Source of the DNA: Clostridia bacterium
GTDB lineage: Bacteria; Bacillota; Clostridia; Christensenellales; CAG-138
Length of the DNA stretch: 10,839 nt
NCBI GenBank assembly: GCA_016296415.1
Contig: JAEDJH010000052.1
Coordinates: forward strand, 1 to 10,839
Reading direction: 5' to 3'
The stretch's first letter is position 1. Each line of letters starts with the position of its first letter. The notes beneath the pieces are model-generated. The model had not been told where the DNA came from. It saw only the letters and a list, made by a program, of their open reading frames with translations, and made no database searches. This document shows, piece by piece, positions 1 through 6,895 of this stretch. The position numbers and the translations under genes were made by a program.

Positions 1-152
1 ACAATTGCAGTGATGCCGTTAAGATAGTATTTTATCACATATTGCCGGTCTCCCTCTGGATAATGGAACCTTTCCAAAATGGGATCGAAGATGTATTCGA
101 ACATATCCCTATAAATCGTTTCAAGCCCAAAGGACTTTTTAATTTCACGAAT
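1..152 (-). pseudogene. Possible TetR-type regulator C-terminal fragment, runs off the left edge
   Basis: An open frame on the minus strand runs from just after an in-frame stop at 153-155 to the window edge, about 50 codons. Its translation contains YRDMFEYIFDPILERF and then YVIKYYLNGITAI. The alternation of aromatic and hydrophobic residues followed by a Y-x-x-G-I-x-x-I helix resembles the C-terminal ligand/dimer domain of clostridial TetR-type regulators (my recollection of the family, not a search). No DNA-binding helix-turn-helix is visible upstream in any frame. The only in-frame ATG (102-104) has no well-spaced ribosome binding site. It could be a 5'-truncated remnant, a frameshifted gene, or chance. 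It is AT-richer than the metabolic genes to its right. The end of the frame is not in the window. Confidence 0.3.
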
Positions 153-154
153 TT

Positions 155-160
155 ATTATA
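155..160 (-). promoter_or_regulatory. Extended -10-like element
   Basis: On the minus strand the sequence reads TGGTATAAT, a perfect -10 hexamer with a TGn extension. No convincing -35 hexamer lies 16-18 bases upstream. A 7-bp inverted repeat (GGGAGAA / TTCTCCC, 4-base loop) lies directly upstream, at about 166-183. It could start transcription leftwards into the edge fragment, but AT-rich intergenic DNA often contains such hexamers by chance. Confidence 0.25.
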
Positions 161-199
161 CCACAGGGAGAAAACATTCTCCCCAATAGGCAGTGAGCC

Positions 200-236
200 A
201 AAAAGACGTGCAGAAATATTCTGCACATCCTTTTCT
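200..236 (-). terminator. Hairpin terminator after ispE, possibly bidirectional
   Basis: A perfect 8-bp inverted repeat, GTGCAGAA / TTCTGCAC with a 3-base centre, spans 208-226. On the minus strand it is followed after three bases by TTTTT, the arrangement of a Rho-independent terminator. On the plus strand it is followed after four bases by TTTT, so it could work in both directions. It lies about 95 bases past the ispE stop codon and fits the end of the minus-strand transcription unit. The 3-base loop is tight; in RNA the innermost pair probably opens. Confidence 0.65.
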
Positions 237-321
237 GCTAAAATACAGCTCGTATGGAAAGCTTTATTACGGTATAAGCCATTTTTGTATGACGGTATGC
301 AATTCCCCGTCAAGCGCCGCC

Positions 322-1128
322 CTATCCTATTGCCACGAAAGGCAGCCCGCCGAAGCTGCCGGCGGCGTTTTTTGCGGAGGCAGCGTTCTCAAAAAGTCCG
401 ATGACGGCGGAACCGCTTCCGGTCATACAGCTTCCGAGTGCGCCGCAGGAAAGCATTCGCCGCTTTATTTCGAATATCGACGGTACGGAAAGGGCTGCGG
501 CCGGCTCAAGGGCGTTTTCCATACAGCCGCCGAGCCTTTGCAGATCGAAAGCATTGTAGGCTTCTATTGCGGATTCGGTGCTTGGGTGCTCGACCGGCAG
601 ACGGAGCGCAGAAAAAAGCATCTTTGTGCTCACACCCTCGGCAGGCTTGACTATGAGCAGGGAAAGCGGCTGTCTTTTTATCGGGGTGAGTTTTTCACCG
701 ATGCCCTCGGCGAGCGCCGCACCGCCATGCAGACAAAAAGGCACATCCGCACCGACAGAGCGTGCCACGGAGAAAAGCTCGGGTTCGGATAATGCGCCGT
801 ACATAGTCTGTAAGCCTCGAAGTACGCCCGCAGCGTCTGCGGATGCGCCGCCGAGTCCTGCTTCGGAGGGGATATGCTTCGTGAGCAGTATATGCACCCC
901 GCCGTCGAGCCCTGCAGCGGTGAAGTAACGCATTGCCGCACGCATTGCGGTATTGTCGGAGGGCAAAGGCTCATTGCACTCGAACGAGAAAGCATCGCTT
1001 TTCACCAGCTTAACCTCGTCATACATATCTATGGTATGCATAAGCGAGCGGAGGTCATGGTAGCCGTCGCTTCGCTTTCCCGTCACATCAAGCGTAAGAT
1101 TTACCTTTGCAAAAGCCTTTATCAGCAT
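322..1128 (-). CDS. ispE: 4-diphosphocytidyl-2-C-methyl-D-erythritol kinase (IspE)
   Basis: This 268-residue protein is the GHMP-family kinase that phosphorylates the 2-hydroxyl of CDP-methylerythritol with ATP, the fourth step of the cytosolic MEP isoprenoid pathway. The N-terminus reads AKVNLTLDVTGKRSDGYHDL (residues 7-26), with the expected active-site lysine at 8. The glycine-rich ATP loop IPSEAGLGGASADAAG is at 86-101, the catalytic aspartate segment GADVPFCLHGG at 126-136, and the C-terminal GHMP motif GSCMTGSGSAV at 232-242. The length is slightly below the usual 280-300 because the C-terminus ends soon after the last strand. The start lies only 2 bases after the alr stop, so the two genes are almost certainly co-transcribed and perhaps translationally coupled. 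No strong ribosome binding site is visible. The role rests on clear family motifs. Confidence 0.95.
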   Translation of the reverse strand: MLIKAFAKVNLTLDVTGKRSDGYHDLRSLMHTIDMYDEVKLVKSDAFSFECNEPLPSDNTAMRAAMRYFTAAGLDGGVHILLTKHIPSEAGLGGASADAAGVLRGLQTMYGALSEPELFSVARSVGADVPFCLHGGAALAEGIGEKLTPIKRQPLSLLIVKPAEGVSTKMLFSALRLPVEHPSTESAIEAYNAFDLQRLGGCMENALEPAAALSVPSIFEIKRRMLSCGALGSCMTGSGSAVIGLFENAASAKNAAGSFGGLPFVAIG

Positions 1129-1130
1129 AA

Positions 1131-2273
1131 TTATTCGTCCGCTTCGCCGTTTATATATATGCGCTTTGCACGGGGTGTTACAAGGCAGGTCAGCTCGTAG
1201 TTTATTGTGCCGACGATCTGCGAAACCTCCTCTACGGTCATTCCGCCCTCACCGAACAGGGTCACGGCATCGCCCCTCTTCACGTCGCTGCCCGTCACGT
1301 CGAGCATTATCATATCCATGCAGACACGCCCGATTTGGCGGTAACGCCTGCCGTTTATAACCGCATAGGCGTTATTCGATACGCGCCTCGGGTAGCCGTC
1401 GGCATAGCCGATGGTGACAACGGCGGTTTTTATGGGATTGTCCGCCTTATAGGTGCGGCCATAGCTTACGGTCGTGCCTTCGGGAAGCTCACGCACCTGA
1501 CCCACACGGGCCTTGAGCGTCATAACGGGCTTCAGCGCTCCCTCCCGGGGCATACTGTCCGGATACAGCCCATAGAGCATTATGCCTTCACGCACCATGT
1601 CGAAATGCGCTTCGGGATGCTCCATTATGCCTGCGCTGTTGGACATGTGGCGTGTTTTTATCGTAATTCCACGCTTGGAAAGATTGTCGATGACGGCGTT
1701 GAAGTTTTGTATCTGCCATGCGGTGTAGTCGTCCTCAGACGGAGTATCGGCGACCGACATGTGAGTATATATGCCCGTCACGTCTATATTTTCGAGGCGG
1801 TACATAAATTCGGCATCGTCTGTGGCTTTGGCGATATTGTCCGCACCCTGCGCCAAAAGCCCCGAGCGTGACATACCCGTGTCGAGCTTTATATGGGCCG
1901 CTACGGTGCAGCCTGCCGCCTTTGCGGAAGCGTTCAGCTCCTCTGCGTACTCTCTGTCAACGAGCGTCTGCTCGAGCCTGTTTTCGCTCAGGACGGACGC
2001 ATATTCTGCGGGGGTGTAGCCGAGTATCAGTATCGGAAGCGTTATGCCGGCGCTTCGTAATTCCAGCGCCTCCTGCAGACAGGCAACGGCAAAGGCGTCT
2101 GCGCCGTTTTTTTCGAGGAATTTGCCGCATTCGACGGCGCCGTGTCCGTATGCGTTCGCCTTAATAACGCACATTACACGCTTGCCGCAGGATTTTGCAA
2201 TGCCGAGGTTGTGCTTAAGGGCGGACAGGTCTATCTCCGCCCATGACCTCGAGGTATCATTGATAGTGTACAT
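1131..2273 (-). CDS. alr: Alanine racemase (PLP-dependent, fold type III)
   Basis: This 380-residue enzyme interconverts L- and D-alanine, normally to supply D-alanine for peptidoglycan. The PLP Schiff-base lysine is K38 in VIKANAYGHG. The second catalytic base is the tyrosine at 271 in VSYGRTY. PLP phosphate contacts are represented by HMSNSAG (209-215), and VREGIMLYG and GYADGYPRR follow as in the family. The C-terminal domain carries RVCMDM and YELTCLVTPRAKRIY. An AGAGG ribosome binding site lies 7 bases before the ATG. It lies downstream of argF after a hairpin and is tightly joined to ispE. Besides the cell wall role, it could convert the D-alanine released by ornithine fermentation to L-alanine; that is inference from context. 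The gene appears intact and of normal length. Confidence 0.95.
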   Translation of the reverse strand: MYTINDTSRSWAEIDLSALKHNLGIAKSCGKRVMCVIKANAYGHGAVECGKFLEKNGADAFAVACLQEALELRSAGITLPILILGYTPAEYASVLSENRLEQTLVDREYAEELNASAKAAGCTVAAHIKLDTGMSRSGLLAQGADNIAKATDDAEFMYRLENIDVTGIYTHMSVADTPSEDDYTAWQIQNFNAVIDNLSKRGITIKTRHMSNSAGIMEHPEAHFDMVREGIMLYGLYPDSMPREGALKPVMTLKARVGQVRELPEGTTVSYGRTYKADNPIKTAVVTIGYADGYPRRVSNNAYAVINGRRYRQIGRVCMDMIMLDVTGSDVKRGDAVTLFGEGGMTVEEVSQIVGTINYELTCLVTPRAKRIYINGEADE

Positions 2274-2289
2274 TTTTTATGCCTCTTGA

Positions 2290-2328
2290 TAAAATTCAGG
2301 GGCTCAAAGCTCGCCGCATGAACCCCTT
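2290..2328 (-). terminator. Hairpin between argF and alr, weak terminator or attenuator
   Basis: On the minus strand AGGGGTTCA (2319-2327) pairs with TGAGCCCCT (2298-2306) over 9 bp with one G-U pair, enclosing a 12-base loop. It is followed by GAATTTTATC, a short U-tract. The structure begins about 20 bases after the argF stop and ends 25 bases before alr. That leaves no room for a separate promoter between the hairpin and alr, so it probably reduces rather than stops read-through. Confidence 0.5.
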
Positions 2329-2349
2329 TAAAGTCATATTGTGCTTGAA

Positions 2350-3339
2350 TTATTTGCCGATGGTGGCAACCATGACCGCCTTGATGGTGTGCATACGGTT
2401 TTCCGCCTCGTCAAATACCTTCGATGCGGTGGAGCGGAATACTTCGTCGCTGACTTCCATCTCGGTGATGCCGAACTTTTCGTAGATCTCACGGCCGACA
2501 GAGGTCTCAAGATCGTGGAATGCGGGCAGGCAGTGGAGGAAGATGCACTCGGGATTGCCGGTCTTCTTCATCATTTCGGGGGTCACACGGTAGGGGGTGA
2601 GGAGCTTGATACGCTCTTCGAACTGATCCTCTTCACCCATGGATACCCAAACGTCGGTGTAGATAGCGTCTGCGCCCTCTACTGCGTCGATGCTCTCGGA
2701 GAAGCTGATGGATGCGCCGGTTTCCTTTGCAACCTCGTTCATCTCGGCAACGAGCTTCTCGTCGGGCCAGAGGTTTTTGGGAGCGATGGCTACGAAGGTC
2801 ATGCCCATCTTGGCGGAACCGATCATGAGGGAGTTGCCCATGTTGTTCCTTGCGTCGCCGACGTAAACGAGCTTAACCTTGTTCAGGGGCTTATGTACGT
2901 GCTCCTCGATGGTCATGAAGTCGGCAAGTATCTGCGTGGGATGATAGAGGTCGGTCAAGCCGTTCCATACGGGAACGCCTGCGTGCTTTGCAAGAAGCTC
3001 GACGGTTTCCTGCTTGAAGCCGCGGAACTCGATACCGTCGTAGAAGCGGCCGAGAACCTTTGCGGTGTCTTCAAGGGACTCTTTTTTGCCCATCTGGCTG
3101 TTGGACAGGAAGGTAACGCTTGCACCTTCGTCGTTTGCCGCAACCTCAAATGCGCAGCGGGTTCTGGTGGAAGTCTTTTCGAAAAGCAGAACGATGTTCT
3201 TGTTTTCCATGGTGCGGTTGAATATGCCGAGACGCTTCTTGGTCTTGAGCTCATGAGCGAGGTCGAGCATATAGCGGATTTCTTCGGGAGTGAAATCCTT
3301 GAGGGTCAGAAAGTTACGGCCTTTCAGATTAACGGGCAT
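2350..3339 (-). CDS. argF: Ornithine carbamoyltransferase
   Basis: This 329-residue enzyme catalyses carbamoyl phosphate + ornithine to citrulline + phosphate, reversibly. The carbamoyl-phosphate motif STRTRCAFEVA is at 57-67, HPTQILADF at 133-141, the ornithine-side motif DVWVSMG at 229-235, and the catalytic HCLPAFHD at 269-276. An upstream in-frame ATG exists, but the start at 3337-3339 is chosen because a strong AAAGGAGAA ribosome binding site sits just before it and the protein then begins in the usual family way. The start is 16 bases from the orr stop, and the ribosome binding site touches that stop, so the genes are co-transcribed. Sequence alone does not show whether it is anabolic or catabolic (argI/arcB type). 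Placement next to ornithine racemase suggests it handles ornithine made from citrulline, or diverts ornithine, in fermentation. Confidence 0.95.
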   Translation of the reverse strand: MPVNLKGRNFLTLKDFTPEEIRYMLDLAHELKTKKRLGIFNRTMENKNIVLLFEKTSTRTRCAFEVAANDEGASVTFLSNSQMGKKESLEDTAKVLGRFYDGIEFRGFKQETVELLAKHAGVPVWNGLTDLYHPTQILADFMTIEEHVHKPLNKVKLVYVGDARNNMGNSLMIGSAKMGMTFVAIAPKNLWPDEKLVAEMNEVAKETGASISFSESIDAVEGADAIYTDVWVSMGEEDQFEERIKLLTPYRVTPEMMKKTGNPECIFLHCLPAFHDLETSVGREIYEKFGITEMEVSDEVFRSTASKVFDEAENRMHTIKAVMVATIGK

Positions 3340-3355
3340 GGTAGTTCTCCTTTGA

Positions 3356-4423
3356 TCACATTGTTGTATAGATGCGCTGAACGTATTTGCTCGTGCAAAG
3401 CCGCAGCAGAGCGCCGTAATCCGGTACAAAAGACAGCACATCTCCTACATTGTAGCCCCTTGCGGCGGTTAAGTCAACCAGTAAATGGTCGCTGCTTGCA
3501 CCAATTACCTGTATATTTTCATCTGTCGGAGAAATTCCCTCCGCAATCACATCCTGACGCCCTATGGCAAGTATTCCTCTGAGCATTTCGCCCTTGTCCT
3601 CAAACTCAACGTATTCTCCGAAGGCGTTCGGTCCGCTGTGACCGATGGGCTTTGAGGGCTTGCGCTGAAGCTCGACTATCTCGGCTTCAAGGGTGAAGGC
3701 GTCGGTAAAAAGCTCCTCCATCGGAAGCCCCGTTGAGGTGTCGTTGCCGAGAACGAAGGACTCACCAAGGCGCAGGTTGGTTATGCCGGCAGGGACTTCC
3801 TTCCTCTTGAGCATTGTCATGGTGCTGGAGTTTCCGCCCGAAACGACTGAAAGGCTTATGCCGAATTTTTCCTCGATGTGCCTTGAAACGGCTATCAGAT
3901 TGCCGAGGTTCGTGCTGTCGGGCAGTATGCCGCCGTAGCAGGTGAGGTTTGTGCCCGTGCCGTAAAGCTCGAGCCACGGGTCGTTCACGATAAACTCCGC
4001 CGTTTCGAATATCTTTTCGGTGTTTTCAAAGAAAATGCCCTCCCGAAGATCGCCGAGGTCTATCATCAAAATAACCTTGTGCTTTTTGCCCAACCGCTTC
4101 GCGGCCTCGGCAAGCAGCTTTACGGTGTGAAGCTCCGACTGCATGCTTATGTCGGCATATTTCACGGTCCTGTCAACTGCGGACGGCATAGTGAGCCTTA
4201 AAAGCAGCTTCGGCTTATCCGTTTTTATCGCCATAAGGTTTTCGATGCGGGAGTCTGCGAACATATCGGCGTCGCTTTTTTCGATAAGCTCGCATATTTT
4301 CTCATCGGCACAAAAAACCTTTGTGACAATCGCCGTGCCGATATTTTGCTCACGGCACATCGAACACAGGGTGTCGAGGTTTGCCTTCAGCTTTGTAAGG
4401 TTGATGTTAAGTCTCGGATACAT
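3356..4423 (-). CDS. orr: Ornithine racemase (Orr-like, alanine racemase N-domain family)
   Basis: This 355-residue PLP enzyme belongs to the alanine/ornithine racemase-like group, whose characterised clostridial member interconverts L- and D-ornithine. The expected Schiff-base lysine is K35 in VTKVFCAD. The PLP phosphate loop is SGGNSS at 196-201, followed by NLRLGESFVLGNDTSTG (216-232). The C-terminal part has GASSDHLLVDLT (308-319), a pattern I associate with this family and not with ordinary Alr. A GAGAGG ribosome binding site precedes the ATG. The gene lies 21 bases after the mutL-like gene and 16 before argF. In the known pathway D-ornithine feeds ornithine 4,5-aminomutase. Substrate assignment rests on family resemblance plus the mutase-accessory and OTC neighbours; racemisation of another basic amino acid cannot be excluded. 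Confidence 0.85.
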   Translation of the reverse strand: MYPRLNINLTKLKANLDTLCSMCREQNIGTAIVTKVFCADEKICELIEKSDADMFADSRIENLMAIKTDKPKLLLRLTMPSAVDRTVKYADISMQSELHTVKLLAEAAKRLGKKHKVILMIDLGDLREGIFFENTEKIFETAEFIVNDPWLELYGTGTNLTCYGGILPDSTNLGNLIAVSRHIEEKFGISLSVVSGGNSSTMTMLKRKEVPAGITNLRLGESFVLGNDTSTGLPMEELFTDAFTLEAEIVELQRKPSKPIGHSGPNAFGEYVEFEDKGEMLRGILAIGRQDVIAEGISPTDENIQVIGASSDHLLVDLTAARGYNVGDVLSFVPDYGALLRLCTSKYVQRIYTTM

Positions 4424-4444
4424 GGTTATTTTCCTCTCAAGTAT

Positions 4445-5809
4445 TTATTTAAGTCCGACGCTCTTTTTCAAAAGAAGCAGTGCGTCGTCGGGATAGCGTT
4501 TTGACAGCACGCCGAGCGATGCCATTATATAGTCGTTGTCAAACAGCAGCTCGAGCTCACCCGTCTTGGGAAACAGCATCATGCCGTTTTTGTTGCAGTC
4601 GGCGATGTTCCTGAGTATGCGGCGGCGGCTGGGAAGCCTTGTGAGTGCGCCGCCGGTGGCGAGAAGCCATTTCAGCTGCGAAAGATCCTTGCCCTCTGCG
4701 ATTGTCTGCCTGCCTCCGGGACCGTAAATATATCTCAGTGCGCCGCAGTGACGGTTTATCGCAACAAGTCCCGCCTCAAGGCAGAGCCTCTCGGTCAGCC
4801 TGAACTGCTCATCGGTATCCGGCACGGGTCTGTAGTTTTTCATAACCTCGTCAATATCAAGCGAAAGCTCCCTGCCAAGACGTTCCGTGCCGATTTTGTC
4901 TATCAGTGTGCGAGCGTTTACGTACATTCCGAGGTCGCCCTCGACGGTGCGCTTCGCAACGGGCTCGGGGGCGGTCAAAAGCGCCGCTATTTCGGCACTG
5001 CCTTCCGTTACGGAATGAACGTCCGTGGTCGCTCCTCCGATGTCGATGACGGCGAGGTCGCCGATGGCTTCGCTCAAAAGCTGCGCCGCCTCCATAACCG
5101 CACCCGGGGTGGGGATTATGTTGCCCGTCACCATTGTTTTTACCCGTTCCATGCCGGGCGCTTTGATTATGTGCGCTTCAAACACCCGGTGTATTATGCG
5201 CCTTGCGGGTTCGATGTTCAGCATATCAAGCTTCGGATAGACGTTTTCGGTGCAATAGCAGGGAATGCCCCTGCTGTCGAACATCGACTGGATCATGCGC
5301 TGATTTTGCACGTTTCCGGCATATATGACGGGTGCGGCGATGTTCGCCTTTGAAAGAAGCTCGGCGTTGTGGAGCGCCGTTTCCCTTTCGCCGTAATCCG
5401 TTCCGCCGGCAAGGAGGATTATGTTGGGGTTTTCCGCCTCTATGTCTGATATGTCGTAGCTTTTGAGCTTGCCTGCGGTCGCCATGCGGACGATCGCCCC
5501 TGCGCCAAGGGCAGCCTCCTCAGCGGCACGCACGGTCATATCATAGACCAGCCCGTGTACGCACATCCTCAGTCCGCCTGCGGCGCTCGAGGTGGCAAAC
5601 ATCGTGCCGTAGTCTATTTTATCCGCACCGAGGTTTTGCCTCAGCGCTTCCACGGCGCCGTTTAGCCCTATGAGAACATCGCCGTCAAGCACGCTCGTAG
5701 GGGCACAGCCCTGACCGATGAAGCAGGGGTTATCCGTGCCGATACCGTTAAAGGCGTTTACAAGCGTCGTGGTGGAGCCGATTTCCGCAACGAGTATATC
5801 TATCTTCAT
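4445..5809 (-). CDS. glmL: GlmL/MutL-family protein, accessory ATPase of B12-dependent mutases
   Basis: This 454-residue ASKHA-fold (actin/Hsp70-like) protein belongs to the GlmL/MutL family found beside glutamate mutase and ornithine aminomutase genes. Members are thought to help reactivate or assemble adenosylcobalamin-dependent mutases. Visible nucleotide motifs are EIGSTTTLVNAF (9-20), the second phosphate loop DIGGATTDVHS (256-266) and the adenosine motif ATGGALTRL (384-392). An upstream in-frame ATG would add nine residues. The start at 5807-5809 is chosen because AAGGAG lies 7-8 bases upstream and the protein then begins directly with the first beta strand. That ribosome binding site abuts the AEC gene stop. 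The gene directly precedes orr, as I recall in known ornithine clusters, but no mutase subunit is present in the window. Family assignment is firm; the partner mutase is unknown. Confidence 0.88.
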   Translation of the reverse strand: MKIDILVAEIGSTTTLVNAFNGIGTDNPCFIGQGCAPTSVLDGDVLIGLNGAVEALRQNLGADKIDYGTMFATSSAAGGLRMCVHGLVYDMTVRAAEEAALGAGAIVRMATAGKLKSYDISDIEAENPNIILLAGGTDYGERETALHNAELLSKANIAAPVIYAGNVQNQRMIQSMFDSRGIPCYCTENVYPKLDMLNIEPARRIIHRVFEAHIIKAPGMERVKTMVTGNIIPTPGAVMEAAQLLSEAIGDLAVIDIGGATTDVHSVTEGSAEIAALLTAPEPVAKRTVEGDLGMYVNARTLIDKIGTERLGRELSLDIDEVMKNYRPVPDTDEQFRLTERLCLEAGLVAINRHCGALRYIYGPGGRQTIAEGKDLSQLKWLLATGGALTRLPSRRRILRNIADCNKNGMMLFPKTGELELLFDNDYIMASLGVLSKRYPDDALLLLKKSVGLK

Positions 5810-5819
5810 AAAAAACTCC

Positions 5820-6830
5820 TTAACCCATAAATTCAATAAGCAGCATCAGAAGCGGTATCGCAACGAAGCAGGCGAGCGTCGTAAAGCTCATACCGGCGGC
5901 GACGGACTTTTCGTCTGCACCCACGGATGAGGAAACAACGACGGACTGCGTCATCACGGGCATGGCGGCCTCGATTACCATTACGCCCTCGCCCGTGCCG
6001 CCGATTCCGGCAATGCGGCAGAGCGCAAGCATCAAAAGCGGTGCGACAACGAAGCGCATGACGGTGACGATTATAAGCTTCAAATCTATGCGAACGCTTT
6101 TAAGCCCCGTTTCATACAGCACGAAGCCCACATACAGCAGGGCGAGGGGGGTCACGGTGTCCCCAAGGTATGAGCAGAGCGTTATAACAAGCTGCGGCGG
6201 CTCAAAGCCGACGAGCAGCAGGATTATCGAAACAAAGAGAGTGATAAGCGGCGGCGTTGCGAGTTTTTTGAGTGAGGAGAGCAGGCGTTTTACAAACGGT
6301 TCCTTTGCCGAGCCGCTTTTGAGGCTGTCTGCGTCAAGACCTGCAGCCCTTGCCTGTCTGTATTCGCCCGAGCGCTGGATGAGATAACAGCCTACCGTCC
6401 AGAACATGAAGGTGTTTACGAGATAGAACAGCATGACGTAGGGAACGCCCTCGTCGCCGAAAAGCTCCCTGCACATCGGCAGACCCACGAACAGGCTGTT
6501 TGAAAATGCGCACATCACTATAAAGCCGCCCTTTTTCTCGGGATCGACCTTGAGAAGCCCTGCCAGAAGCGTGCCAATGCCCCACGTTACGAGCATGGAT
6601 GTTGCGGCGAGAAGGACGTATATCCATGCGCCTGAAAGCATATCCTTCGGAATATCCTGCAAAATGTTCTTTATGCAGGCGGCAGGCACCGCAATATTTA
6701 TCAAAAATTTGATTATTAGGGATTTTTGCTCCTTTTTCATCCATCCGGTCTTGCCGAATATCCAGCCGATCACGATCATCATCATGATTATGGCAACGGC
6801 GGAAAAGGAGTTAAGCAGCGAAGCAAGCAT
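5820..6830 (-). CDS. AEC-family (auxin efflux carrier type) membrane transporter
   Basis: This 336-residue integral membrane protein has about ten predicted helices arranged as two blocks, separated by a charged cytoplasmic loop around residues 155-190. Family signatures are CAFSNSLFVGLPM in the first half, the position of the broken helix, and AAMPVMTQSVVVSSSVGAD in the second half, which is its inverted-repeat counterpart. Bacterial AEC proteins carry organic and amino acid-like anions (malate carriers are known), but substrate cannot be read from sequence. It begins with a GGAGG ribosome binding site and ends 10 bases before the mutL-like start, so it is the first gene of the AEC-glmL-orr-argF cluster. 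By context it may move ornithine, citrulline or a fermentation product; this is inference. Confidence 0.9.
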   Translation of the reverse strand: MLASLLNSFSAVAIIMMMIVIGWIFGKTGWMKKEQKSLIIKFLINIAVPAACIKNILQDIPKDMLSGAWIYVLLAATSMLVTWGIGTLLAGLLKVDPEKKGGFIVMCAFSNSLFVGLPMCRELFGDEGVPYVMLFYLVNTFMFWTVGCYLIQRSGEYRQARAAGLDADSLKSGSAKEPFVKRLLSSLKKLATPPLITLFVSIILLLVGFEPPQLVITLCSYLGDTVTPLALLYVGFVLYETGLKSVRIDLKLIIVTVMRFVVAPLLMLALCRIAGIGGTGEGVMVIEAAMPVMTQSVVVSSSVGADEKSVAAGMSFTTLACFVAIPLLMLLIEFMG

Positions 6831-6850
6831 TAAATGCCTCCGTTTTAACT

Positions 6851-6877
6851 AAAGGGGCGACGTCTTGCCGCCCCCTT
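6851..6877 (-). terminator. Hairpin between the DUF1015 gene and the AEC gene
   Basis: On the minus strand AAGGGGGCG (6869-6877) pairs with CGCCCCTTT (6851-6859) over 9 bp with one G-U pair, and two further inner pairs are possible. It starts about 19 bases after the DUF1015 stop. The following sequence TTTAGTTAAAA is only a weak U-tract, and the AEC ribosome binding site follows about 10 bases later. It may be a partial terminator setting different expression levels for the two blocks, or a leader structure of the AEC gene. Confidence 0.5.
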
Positions 6878-6895
6878 GCATATCGGTTTATGTGA

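Noticed and set aside
35..313. Minus-strand 92-codon frame downstream of ispE
   Set aside because: It reads straight through the 200-236 hairpin with T-runs, has no ribosome binding site, and shows no recognisable domain. The TetR-like signal is in another frame.
267..314. Minus-strand short peptide LDGELHTVIQKWLIP ending in TAA, resembling another TetR C-terminal tail
   Set aside because: Only 15 residues, with glycine-tryptophan spacing one off from the usual pattern, and it runs into ispE in a different frame. It is too short to support.
2341..3582. Long plus-strand frame of 413 codons opposite argF
   Set aside because: It mirrors the OTC gene, has no ribosome binding site or recognisable domain, and the minus-strand product has all OTC catalytic motifs. 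The high GC and codon bias of strongly expressed genes here produce long antisense frames.
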